Assembly (NCBI RefSeq): GCF_048771995.1
Contig: NC_133024.1
Location: 115,101,501 to 115,165,500 of the forward strand
Length of the DNA stretch: 64,000 bases
Source: Taeniopygia guttata
Lineage: Eukaryota; Chordata; Aves; Passeriformes; Estrildidae
Reading direction: 5' to 3'
Position 1 is the first letter of the stretch, and each line of letters begins with the position of its first letter. The notes under the pieces are model-generated. The model worked only from the letters and a program-made list of their open reading frames with translations. It did not search any database and was not told where the DNA came from. Shown here piece by piece: positions 33,501 to 42,400 of the stretch. The translations under genes and the position numbers were made by a program.

Positions 33501-34032
33501 CAGTGCCACCTCCAGGGGACACCTGCAGGGATGGGCACTCCAAAGCTCCCTGGGCAGCCCCTGCCAGGGCCTGAGCCTCCTTTCCATGGGGAAATTGCTG
33601 CTGCTGTCCCAGCTGAGCCTGCCCTGGCCCAGGCTGAGGTTGTTCCCTCTCCTCCTGTCCCCTCTGCAGACAATGACACGGAGCTCTCGGGCCGCGGCTT
33701 CGCCCCCACGCCCGGCTTTGCCCGCCCGGAGCTGCAGCGCCCCGCTCCCGGCAGGACCGGCCCCGTTTTCCAGCACAGCCTGAGTCCCGGCTCCACAGGG
33801 CACTGTCGGGGCTCCCGGTTCCTCACTGCCCCCGCGGAGCCGCGCCGGGCTCGGGCCGCGCGGAGGCGCCGCCGCCTCAGGCGCCTCTCGCCGCTGCTCC
33901 CCGTGAGGGCAGCGCCGCCCGCCGTGCCCGCGGCCCGGGAGCTCGTCCCGTCCCTCCGTCCCTCCGCACGGACTCACCGCACAGCAGCAGCAGCAGCCCG
34001 CTGCACAGCGCGGCCCGCAGCGCCGCGGCCAT
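24341..34032 (-). CDS. IL10RB: IL10RB, interleukin-10 receptor subunit beta
   Basis: IL10RB is the shared TYK2-binding second chain for IL-10, IL-22, IL-26 and interferon-lambda. Seven exons join in frame: 33978-34032, 31853-31976, 30301-30470, 28697-28881, 26800-26950, 26416-26573 and 24341-24535. They total 1038 nt, or 345 residues plus stop (human 325), with intron phases 1,2,1,0,1,0. Order: signal peptide, two fibronectin-III domains, one membrane segment, short tail. Diagnostic motifs are GMIPEPQNARISSVN (human GMVPPPENVRMNSVN), TIIGPPEV, LEPWTVYCVRVQ, CEQTTHN, and the box1-like FPQHLKEF across the exon 6/7 join. The tail has DKLTVISEQ where human has DKLSVIAED. Its ATG lies 1.76 kb downstream of the IFNAR2 stop. 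Identity is secure; the exon 4 donor makes the loop before LEPW a few residues longer than in human. Confidence 0.96.
24880..25075 (-). mobile_element. CR1 internal 3' fragment
   Basis: Ccctctggcagtgggagcca through ctctcctggagcccctcagg; the extreme 3' end is missing. Confidence 0.85.
25425..25670 (+). mobile_element. CR1 3' end
   Basis: Acagggaatggctcccagtg through tgtgattccatga. Confidence 0.9.
25925..26065 (-). mobile_element. CR1 3' fragment
   Basis: Cagaatggtttgggttggat, then cccaggctgctctgg. Confidence 0.82.
26416..26573 (-). CDS. IL10RB: IL10RB exon 6 (transmembrane segment)
   Basis: Acceptor TCTGGCAG at 26574 and donor GTTTGT at 26410-26415; enters phase 1, leaves phase 0. It carries a membrane span (IIVTVLVGSMLVVGTAVTV) and then FPQHLKE, the membrane-proximal box1-like JAK-binding motif typical of the family. 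Confidence 0.96.
26655..26780 (+). mobile_element. IL10RB: CR1 3' end beside IL10RB exon 5
   Basis: Gtgcccaaggccaggttgga through gggtccctcccggggtgatt; its end is about 20 bp from the exon 5 donor. Confidence 0.9.
26800..26950 (-). CDS. IL10RB: IL10RB exon 5 (domain 2, second half)
   Basis: Acceptor GTTTGCAG at 26951 and donor GTAACC at 26794-26799; enters phase 0, leaves phase 1. It encodes LEPWTVYCVRVQALIPEWNK and ELCEQTTHN. Human has LEPWTTYCVQVRGFLPDRNK and PVCEQTTH. A CR1 3' end sits within about 25 bp of the donor. Confidence 0.97.
27255..27535 (+). mobile_element. CR1 3' end, older subtype
   Basis: Ggcctcaggttgtgccaggg, gattggatattaggaaagag, and tgtgattctgtgat tail: the classic chicken-type CR1 3' region. 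Confidence 0.92.
28240..28625 (-). mobile_element. CR1 LINE 3' end
   Basis: Same module order as 5918-6370. It ends about 70 bp from IL10RB exon 4. Confidence 0.93.
28697..28881 (-). CDS. IL10RB: IL10RB exon 4 (domain 2, first half)
   Basis: Acceptor CTCTGCAG at 28882 and donor GTATGC at 28691-28696; enters phase 1, leaves phase 0. It starts TIIGPPEVRLKSES, as human DDTIIGPP, and contains SWRYRILYWRKGS. The stretch after WRKGS up to the donor has no good human match. Confidence 0.92.
29680..30115. mobile_element. Dispersed LTR-like repeat, family 1, copy A
   Basis: It shares long runs with copy B at 49905-50480, such as ggattagaatacaggaatag and ataattgaggtgccatttct. Length and structure suggest a solo endogenous-retrovirus LTR (ERVL-type by resemblance to passerine repeats, from memory). 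It lies in IL10RB intron 3/4 DNA. No coding part. Confidence 0.55.
30301..30470 (-). CDS. IL10RB: IL10RB exon 3 (domain 1, second half)
   Basis: Acceptor CCCTGCAG at 30471 and donor GTGAGC at 30295-30300; enters phase 2, leaves phase 1. It encodes WCDVSSLSPYGSYVLQLRAE and WVTLTFKPMDD, matching human ECDFSSLSKYGDHTLRVRAE. The first human disulphide cysteine (QDKC) has no obvious partner here, which is worth checking. Confidence 0.94.
30838..30925 (-). mobile_element. CR1 3' end, short
   Basis: Agagggacctcaaagcccac, then ccatggcagggacacctccc. Confidence 0.88.
31138..31337 (+). mobile_element. CR1 3' fragment feeding the (GGGAT)n array
   Basis: Agggaatggctcccactgcc through ccatggcaggggtgggat, where the pentamer array begins. 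Confidence 0.92.
31337..31500. repeat. (GGGAT)n pentanucleotide array, IL10RB intron 2
   Basis: About 32 nearly perfect GGGAT units, broken once near 31490. It starts inside the 3' region of a CR1 copy, where other copies read gggtgggatttgggg, so the pentamer is a natural expansion of CR1 sequence. The G-rich strand is the IL10RB template strand. Confidence 0.97.
31853..31976 (-). CDS. IL10RB: IL10RB exon 2 (domain 1, first half)
   Basis: Acceptor CCCACAG at 31977 and donor GTGGGG at 31847-31852; enters phase 1, leaves phase 2. It encodes PEPQNARISSVNLHSTLQWD and GNLTYTVQ, near-identical in pattern to human ENVRMNSVNFKNILQWE and GNLTFTAQ. Confidence 0.97.
32690..32850 (-). mobile_element. 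CR1-like fragment, old
   Basis: Cagaatcatcagggctggaa, then tcacctgtgtcaccccagc; diverged. Confidence 0.5.
32950..33265 (-). mobile_element. CR1 LINE 3' end
   Basis: Ggcttgggctgggagggacc through tcattt; carries both the cagctgctctgg insertion and the caattcccaattccc block. Confidence 0.92.
33425..33665 (-). mobile_element. CR1-like repeat, subtype C
   Basis: Gcccatgcccaccttgtccc, agagcactcagtgccacctc, cactccaaagctccctgggc. The same subtype is at 40783, 46852, 60223 and 61815. It ends about 310 bp from IL10RB exon 1. Confidence 0.8.
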
Positions 34033-34130
34033 GGCGGCTCCCTCAGCCGCGGTGGGGCGGCCGCGCCATGGCAGCGCCAGCGGGGCCGCCCCGGCACCCC
34101 GGCGCCTTCCGCTTCCCCACGGGGCGGAGC
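33660..34130 (-). promoter_or_regulatory. IL10RB: IL10RB CpG-island promoter
   Basis: CpG-rich sequence spans exon 1. Within about 80 bp upstream of the ATG is a plus-strand cttccgcttcc (ETS/PU.1-like GGAAGCGGAAG on the gene strand). GGGGCGG GC boxes follow. No TATA box is seen. The island passes directly into a GC-rich minisatellite at about 34127. Confidence 0.6.
33978..34032 (-). CDS. IL10RB: IL10RB exon 1 (signal peptide)
   Basis: ATG at 34030-34032 opens MAAALRAALCSGLLLLLC, a compact signal peptide, with donor GTGAGT at 33972-33977, phase 1. The frame stays open upstream into the minisatellite but contains no other ATG, which supports this start. Confidence 0.93.
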
Positions 34131-34970
34131 GGGTGAGGGAGCCCCGGCACCCCGAACCCTTCTCCTTCCCCACGGGGCGGAGCGGGCTGAGGGAGCCCGG
34201 GCACCGGCACCCCGCGCCCTTCCGCACGGGGCGGAGCGGGCTGAGGGAGCCCGGGCACCCCGAGCCCTTCCCCACAGAGAGGAGCGGGTGAGGGAGCCCC
34301 GGCACCCCGAGCCCTTCCCCTTCCCCACAGAGAGGAGCGGGCTGAGGGAGCCCCAGCACCTCGAACCCTTCTCCTTCCCCACAGAGAGGCGTGGGCTGAG
34401 GGAGCCCCGGCACCCCGAGCCCTTCCCCACAGAGAGGAGCGGGCTGAGGGAGCCCCGGCACCCCAGCCCTTCCCCACAGAGAGGAGCGGGCTGAGGGAGC
34501 CCCGGCACCCCGAGCCCTTCCTCACAGAGAGGAGCGGGTGAGGGAGCTCCGGCACCCCGAGCCCTTCCTCACAGAGAGGAGCGGGTGAGGGAGCTCCGGC
34601 ACCCCGAGCCCTTCCTCACAGAGAGGAGCGGGTGAGGGAGCCCCGGCACCCCGAGCCCTTCCCCACAGAGGGGAACCGGCCTAGGGAGCCCCGGCACCCC
34701 GAGCCCTTCCCCTCCCCACAGAGAGGAGCGGGCTGAGGGAGCCCCGGCACCCCTTTCCTTTCCCCTTCCCCACAGAGAGGAGCGGGCTGAGGGAGCCCGG
34801 CACCCCGAACCCTTCCCCACGGGGCGGAGCGGGCACCGGGAGCCCGGGCACCCCACGCCCTTCCCCACAGAGAGGAGCGGGCTGAGGGAGCCCCGGCACC
34901 CCGAACCCTTCCCCACAGAGAGGAGCGGGCTGAGGGCGCCCCGGTAGCCCGAGCCCTTCCCCACAGATCA
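34127..34970. repeat. GC-rich minisatellite upstream of IL10RB
   Basis: About 17 units of 46-60 bp built on gagcgggctgagggagcccc, ggcaccccgagcccttcccc and acagagag. All three minus-strand frames stay largely open through it. It begins about 95 bp upstream of the IL10RB ATG and ends about 0.8 kb before the IFNAR2 stop. Confidence 0.95.
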
Positions 34971-35056
34971 TACTCCGGTTCCCTCATAGGCCATCTCTGT
35001 TCCCCCTCACACACTGGGGCTGCTCAGAGTGGGGATTTTAAATGTTAGAAAAATAT

Positions 35057-35062
35057 TTTAAT
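35057..35062 (-). terminator. IFNAR2: Candidate IFNAR2 polyadenylation signal (ATTAAA)
   Basis: A minus-strand ATTAAA lies about 0.73 kb after the stop. If used, the 3' UTR would contain the CR1 copy at 35262-35690 and end about 70 bp from the IL10RB promoter-side minisatellite. No AATAAA was found nearer the stop. Confidence 0.25.
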
Positions 35063-35261
35063 ATGAATGAGTAATCGTAGAAAATGATATAAAAATAAAT
35101 TGGAGAAGTGTATTAATGCCTCGATCCACTCTTTTGTCAGCTGAGTGTTCCTGTCTCTGCCCTCATTGTTCCACTTGACCAACAAATACAGCATCCAGCC
35201 AGAAGAACAGGTTTCACAAAAATCCAGTGACAGAGATAAAGAATAAAAAAAATTGTAAAAG

Positions 35262-35690
35262 TGGTCTGGCTGGGAGACCAGCCATCCACTGTCCCAGGCT
35301 ACTCCCAGCCCCAGCATCCAACCTGGCCTTGGGCACTGCCAGGGATCCAGGGGAATCTGGGAATTCCATCCCAGCCCTGCCCACCCTGCCAGGGAACAAT
35401 TCCCAATTCCCAATCTCCCACCCAGCCCTGCCCTCTGGCAGTGGGAGCCATTCCCTGGCTCCAGTCCCTCCAGGCCTTGAAAACTGTCTCTACCCACCTT
35501 CACAGAGAACAATTTCTAATCCAGAACTGCCCTCCTGTCAGTTTGAAGCCATTCCTTCTTGTCCTGTCCTTCCATCCCTCATCCAAAGCCCCTCTTTTGG
35601 AGCCCCTTTAGGCACAGGAAGGGGCTCTAAGGTCTCTTTGGATCCTTCTCCAGACAAACACCCCCAACTCTTTCTGTAGGAGCCATAACT
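35262..35690 (-). mobile_element. CR1 LINE 3' end downstream of IFNAR2 stop
   Basis: Tgtcccaggctactcccagc through ttggatccttctccagac. It would be in the IFNAR2 3' UTR if the 35057 signal is used. Confidence 0.9.
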
Positions 35691-35793
35691 CACACAATGC
35701 TAATGACAGGACAACACCTGTGTGTTCAGTCCAGAAATAAAAGTTGGACAACACTGGTCCCTACGTTATAAAGTAAAAGCAGTTCTCCCTTCT

Positions 35794-36450
35794 TCATCTC
35801 CTCATGTACCCCGTTACTTGCTCTGTGTCTGAGCCCAAAGAGTCGCTTTCCTCAGAGGAAGAGGAGGACTTTTGCCACTCATGGAAGCCATTAGAACAAG
35901 GTGTCCCCTGCCCGCTTCCCGTGTCCTCCAGCAGCTTTTCCTGCAGAGCACGAGCACAGTGCCAGTCCCCTGCATCCTGCTGGGCTGGGGCAGCAGCTGC
36001 AGAGCCGTGCCCGTCCTGCTCCAGGGTTCCCAGCAGCACCGTGTGCAGGCTGATGGTGAAGCACCCGCTGCTCCCCTGGGGCTCACCGCTGTCCCCAAAC
36101 TGGCTCCTCGTGTCTCTGTCCCCTCCAGGGTGCTCCTGGAGCTCCTGTGGCTCAGCAGCTGGCATGTCCCCAGCCTGGCTGCTGCTGTGCTCACAGGTGC
36201 TGCTCTCCGAGTACTGCCTCAGGCTGCTGCGGGTGTCACAGCCCTGGGGGACACTGCCCCTGCCCAGCCTGTCCCGCCTGGTGTAGTTGTGGTCACACAG
36301 GGCACTGCTGTCGCTGTCACTGCTGTCACTGTCACTGCTGTCACTGTAGCGCCTGGCCTTGCTTTTCACCTCTCTGGGGATGATCTCCACAGAGGCCAGT
36401 GTTTCTGACTCAGACACCCACGGTGAGTAGGCCACCTTCTTGATGCATGC
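35794..36450 (-). CDS. IFNAR2: IFNAR2 last coding exon (cytoplasmic tail)
   Basis: Acceptor CTCTTCCAG at 36451; phase 0; 218 residues, with the stop at 35794-35796. It has five tyrosines, including the terminal TGYMRR (human DGYIMR). An Asp/Ser run (about 36299-36350) corresponds to human DESDSDTE. The conserved FTISLHTVLLGTLEQD box is the likely STAT2/IRF9 docking site. Much of the rest is low-complexity and poorly alignable, as expected for this tail. Confidence 0.93.
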   Translation of the reverse strand, partial: ACIKKVAYSPWVSESETLASVEIIPREVKSKARRYSDSSDSDSSDSDSSALCDHNYTRRDRLGRGSVPQGCDTRSSLRQYSESSTCEHSSSQAGDMPAAEPQELQEHPGGDRDTRSQFGDSGEPQGSSGCFTISLHTVLLGTLEQDGHGSAAAAPAQQDAGDWHCARALQEKLLEDTGSGQGTPCSNGFHEWQKSSSSSEESDSLGSDTEQVTGYMRR

Positions 36451-39400
36451 CTGGAAGAGTAAAAGGAATTAAATCCACTCAGCCACTTTTGAACATATGC
36501 ACACAACACCACAAAAAAATACCCCAAATAACCTCCAGCCATGAGGCTGTCAAACAAATTATTCCCTCTGTGCCACAGTTTGGGCTTTTTCTGCAGAGTT
36601 CAGGATATCTAGGGTCACTCCTTCTTTTCCATTCCTGAACATCACAGAGCCCCTGAATGGTTTGAGTGGGAAGGGATCTTAAAAGATCATCACATTCCAA
36701 TCCCTCTGCCACGGCAGGGACACCTCCAGTGTCCCAGGCTGCTCCAGCCCCAGTGTCCAGCCTGGCCTTGGGCACTGCCAGGGATCCAGGGGCAGCCCCA
36801 GCTGCTCTGGGCACCTGTGCCAGGGCTGCCCACCCTGCCAGGGTGAGCTGAATCTTGTCACTCTCTCAACTCTTGCAATTGCTCAGCTCAGCTGAGCAAT
36901 TTTCACATCCTTTAGAAATTATATTTTGAAGTAATCTTTGCCATTTGAACATCCCAAGCCCTGTCTTCCCTCTGCACTTCAGAGGATTATTCAATATTTG
37001 AAGCATTTGTCATGTTGACAATAATAAATAAATAAACCTTAGACATTCCTTAGTAATGTGTTCAGCAATTGTTGGGATGTGAGTGATGACATAGCAAATA
37101 ACAGAAACATGGAAAAAGTCTTAGAAAAAAGTGATACCCATCTGCTCTGGGTATGTTTGTAAAACATGAAAAATATCTATGCTGAAAAACTCTAAAGAAT
37201 TAAATGGAAAAGAAGTCAGAGACTGTAAAAAATAGAACAAGCAAGAAAAGCTAAAATATAGAAACAAGTCTTGGTTTTTTTGCTTGAAATTTAGTGGCAA
37301 TTCAATCTATGGAAATAAATTAGCTGGCTCTGGACTGGCTCCCCCTGTGCTTGATCACAGAAGAAGTCCAAGAGAGATTATTTTATTATTATTAAACAGT
37401 GGAACAACTTCTCCTCCAGTCTCTCCTCACAGGGCAGGCTCTCCAGCCCTCTGCTCACCCCCTGGCCCTGCTCTGGGCCCACTCCAGCCTGTCCACACCT
37501 TCTGTGCCCTGTGGGGACCAGAACCAGGAGGAATATTCCTGGATGTTCCCCCTGAGCAGGGTGGGATGATCCTCTCTGCTACTCTCTTGTCACAGAAATA
37601 GCAATAAATGGTTTTGAATATTAGTTCTGATCTTAACAGCCTAGAGATCATCTCTGAGGTAAACTGCAAATGCAAACATTCTGTACTCTTACAGAACTCG
37701 TACCTAAAGCACAAGATTGGGAATTCCAGCTGTTAAAACATCCTGCTGCCAGGCAGAAAGGGCAGATCTGAGAGCTGTTACATACCAAGGTCTGAGGAAG
37801 GGAAAACTTCGGGAAAATAAAACCTGCTGCATGCACACACTTCAGGACTGCAGCAATTATCAGTGAAACACAGACAGCACCTGCCACTGCAACTTCATGG
37901 TACCCTGGAGTGAAAAAAATCAAATAAACACACATGGAGGAAGTATCCCACCATCACATTCCAGATCTTCCAGTCACAATAGCTATTAGGAATCACCAGT
38001 AATTTTGGTTAGAAGGGACCTGTGAAAGTCAAATTCAAAACAAGACCAAATCCCAAGTTAGCATCAGGAATTATAAAAGAAGTGACTCCATCTTTCTGCA
38101 GAGTTAGTGGAGATCTGTATGGCTCAGGGGATAACCAAGAGATTTGCTGCCCCAAAGTTGGTTGGGTTTTTTATATTTCACTCCTAAATACCCACAATGG
38201 TTGTCTCTTGGAATGTTTCTCTCTGCCAGTGAGGCTCTGAAGGACAGCACCCAGGGAGCAGCTGGAGCTGGGCCAAGAGGGATTTAGGTTGGGTTTTAGG
38301 GAAAGGTTCTTCCCCAGAGGTGCTGGCACTGCCCAGGGAATGGGCACAGCCCCAAGGCTGCCAGAGCTCCAGGAGCCTTTGGCCAGCACTGCCAGGGTGG
38401 GGCTGGTGGGGTCTGGGCAGGGCAGGGCTGGGACTGGGGGATCCCTGGGGGTCCCTTCAGCTCAGGACATTCCATGATTCTGTGATCACTTGTTTTTTAG
38501 GACTGAACTGTACGTGTCCCTACACCAAAAGAACACATAGCACACCCAGACCAGCCCCCTGCACCTCAGCTCCCTCACCTTGCCGAGCCTCCGAGTCTGT
38601 GGTGACACATTTCCAGGGGGAGGGGACAGAATTCCTGTTCAGGGATGCAGTGACCCCCACGGACACACAGTAATTCCTGCTGGGATACAATTCCTCAATG
38701 ACAGTACTAAACACCTCCTCAGTGGTTCTCTGCCGTGGCCTCTGCCATGAAAAACAATGTTTTGAAGTCAGTCACTGGCTGGAAAGAGCCCCTGCTCCCT
38801 CCTCCAGACCTGCCCCCTGCAGTGAAAGGAAGCTCAGATTCTGCTGGCCCTGCTCTCTCTTTTCTTCTAAGCAATCTACTTTTATGTTTTCTTTTGCTTC
38901 TATTCACATACTTGGTTTTGGGAACCTGTTAACCATCAGAGCCATTTCATGCCCTGTGTGTTCCTCCCCTAAAGCACAACTATTCCCAAATTTCCCTACC
39001 TTATGCTCTCCATCCAGTGATTTCAGTGTGATGTCATAATCCAGCTCTTCATAGATATCAATTAAAGACAGCAGCTTCCCCTTGGCTCTGAAGTGAGAGG
39101 CTGGCAGCTTTATGGTGACATTGATGCAGTTTGGACAGGAAGTGATATTCACTTCTGGTGGTCCCAGAATTGCTGTTGGAAAACAAGAAAGAGGAAAAAA
39201 TGATGGAAAAATACACACTTTATCCAGCACCAATGCCATTTCTGTGATGCACACAGAGCTGGCTCAGCACACTCCAGAGAGGTCACTGCTGTATATCCAC
39301 AAGGCCTTGCAACATTTAACTTCCACAGCCAAATCATCATTCCCACATGGCCTGATTTTAAAGGAAAAGGACTGGAAGAAAAGCAGAAAGGGGACAGAGC

Positions 39401-42400
39401 TTTGCTCCAGCTTCACAGAAATGTGATCTTTGTATCTACCTGAGATTGAAGCTGAGGTTAAAGTACAGAACAGAATCATAGAATGGGTTGGGTTGGGAGG
39501 GACCTCAAATCCCACCCAGTGCCACCCCTGCCATGGCAGGGACCCCTCCCACTGCCCCAGGCTGCTCCAGCCCCAGTGTCCAGCCTGGCCCTGGGCACTG
39601 CCAGGGATCCAGGGGCAGCCCCAGCTGCTCTGGGCACCTGTGCCAGGGCTGCCCACCCTGCCAGGGAACAAATCCCAATTCCCAGTATCCCATCCAGCCC
39701 TGCCCTCCTTTAGCTGAAAGCCATTCCCCCTTGTCCTGTCCTTTTTATTAAATCAGCTGCTGAGGGACTGCAGGGCTCCTCCTCAGGATGTTCTCCTTCA
39801 GTTCTCCTTGTCCCAGTCTCCTCATTCCCTACAGTGTTCCCTCATTTCTGGCTCTGGAAGGGGGCACAGCAGCTGCCTCTGCTGAGTTCAGGGGAAACAT
39901 CATCAGTTCATCCTCTACAGCTCTCCAGCTGTTCCTCAATATCTGCCTCTGTTAGCTGAAAAATCCATTTTAAGCAGAGCCAAGGGTGAAGCCACCTCTG
40001 GCAATAAAGACAAGTCTCTTCAGCGTGGAAAAGGGCAGATTGATGGACAAACAATTAATCTCTTCCCTACACCTGGTGCAGACTTGGCATGTTTTAACTC
40101 AACATTCACTATCTGAACACACAAAAACAATGTTTTTTTTTAAAGTTATGTACCTTACACAGTCAGGAGATTTTTACTTGGTGTTTGTCAATGCACTACT
40201 GTATTTCCTTTATATTTATAATGTACTTATTTCAAAACCAGAGCCTCACTCCTTTATCAGAACTACTAATTTTAGAAACTTATCTGTGTACTTTAGGCTT
40301 TGTAACAGATATATGAAATACTACATACAAATAGCCACCAACCAAGTCAGTGTGAAGTCTTACAGAAAAGGCAGCAGAACATAATTCAGGCATCAGCTGC
40401 TAATGAAAACTACAAAAAGAAGAAATGCAGAGCAAGATCTTACTCTCAGTGAGTGGCACAAAACGCAGCACAGAAGAATTGAGCACCTGAGCTCCTCCAA
40501 TGCTCTGAACAAGTACAGAATACTCAGGGGATGTGTCCTTGAACTCCTCTGTCAGCTCACAGGAGAGCTGGGCAATGCCTGAACACTGCTGAGCACTCAT
40601 CCAGCTCTGGCTCCTGCAGAAAAGAGAAAAAAGAGCCTCAATTCTGATGTGAGAAGGGCATTTCTCAGGGAAAAAAAAAAACAAACAAAAAAACCCAAAC
40701 AAACAAGCAAAAAAACCCCCAGAAAAACTAAGAAAAAACCCAAGAAAAACAGAGAAAACCTCAGCTTTACTATTTTCCCAGAATCCCAAATCCCTGAGGC
40801 TGGAAAAGCCCTCCCAGCCCAGGGAGTCCCAGCTGTGCCCATGCCCACCTTGTCCCCAGCCCAGAGCACTCAGTGCCACTTCCAGGGGACACCTGCAGGG
40901 ATGGGCACTCCAAAGCTCCCCCCTCTTTGGGCCAATGAACATGAAAAGCAGAATTTGTGCCTTATTTAGTGTGACTTGCCTGCGGTCTCTGTACAGCACA
41001 TTGTAGGATGCTGGCACAGCTGGGTCATGTTCTGCCTGCCAGGACAAAATGTGCTGGAAATTGTGGGAGTCCATCTGAAGGTTGTAGGGAAGCCCCTCCA
41101 AAATTCTTTCTAGAAAGGAAAAAATAAAAAAAAAAAAACAAAAACAAACAAACAAACAAAAAACCACAAGCAACAAACAACTCTGAGCTTTGCAACAATT
41201 CTAATAAATAAACCCATTCAGAGCAGTTCAGGATTTGCCCCAAAAAGCAGCCACAGGGGAGAGCTCAGCACAACAGACATAGCAATGCAAAGCACTGTGC
41301 ACATGGAGTACATTTCTCTTTCTCCAAAAAGCATGAAGTTCCACAATGATGACTGGTGAGGATGTGCAAGCTATGAAATGTGTTAGGGAAAACATTTTAA
41401 AGATGGTAACACTCTTACCAGGCAGGCTGCAAACAGCTGTAGACAGAAAGGTCAGGCACACTGGAAAGTGAAACTCTGTATTAATGTATTGGTGTATCCA
41501 CAGGACCTGACTTTTATTTCAGGTATTCATTTGCAACAATTGGGTTCATACCCATTACTCCCTGGTGGAACTGTTACTTTCTTTCACACCTTCCCAGATT
41601 TTCCTACACTTCCTTCCTTCTCCAGAGCCTGGGAGAAGTGCCCATGAACCTGAGGAGGAGCTGGGTCCTGGATCCTGACGCTGCTCCCTCATGTGAGGTT
41701 CAAGACTCAGTGTCAGCAAAAACACCCAAGATGTTCTCATCAAATCATGTCTCAGAGGACTCTGACTGGATTTCAAACACCTTTTCAAGCCATCCCAAGA
41801 ATTTTAGAACTGATCTGGGAAAATATTCCATTATTGCTTGACTCACTCTCATGGATCCCAGAAAGGTTTGGGTTGGAAGGGACCTTAAAGAACCCAATTC
41901 CACCGCCCCTGCCATGGTTAGGGACACCTCCCACTGTCCCAGGCTGCTCCAAGCTGGCCTTGGACACTTCCAGGGGCAGCCCCAGCTTCTCTGGCAATCC
42001 TGCCACTCCACAAGTTCCTACATCTTCTGTAAAACCTCCCTAGGAAGCTGTGATCCACCCAGGGTCTCTCTGCATCCAGGATTCCTTTCCTTGACCAACC
42101 CAGCTTCTCATTGTTCCCATCTTTTCAACACAGTGCTTCAAAACACTTTTGAAGTGCAAGTTTTGGTTCTCACTCTTCAAATTATTTTTTTCTCAAGCCC
42201 CTTCAGCCTTCCTTCTGCTTTGAGTGCAACAAGGAGAAACTTCCTGTTCTTGTTTTAAGGCATTTTGTGGTCATGCCTCTGACTCAGATGCTGACTCCCA
42301 CACTCAGTTGGCCAAAGAAGTCACTACTTTAATTCCAAACACATTTCTTCTCTGTTTTACATCAATTCCATGGGAAAATCTGGAGAGTTCCTTCCTTATC

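Noticed and set aside
33423-35014. Long minus-strand frames through the IL10RB upstream array
   Set aside because: GC-rich repeat with few stops; the apparent starts include GTG rather than ATG, and only the last part of one frame is the real IL10RB exon 1.
41419-41461. IFNAR2 starting at the apparent Met of the 41.4-kb frame
   Set aside because: That codon is GTG in the sequence; the upstream exon at 44092-44188 supplies an ATG in the right phase.
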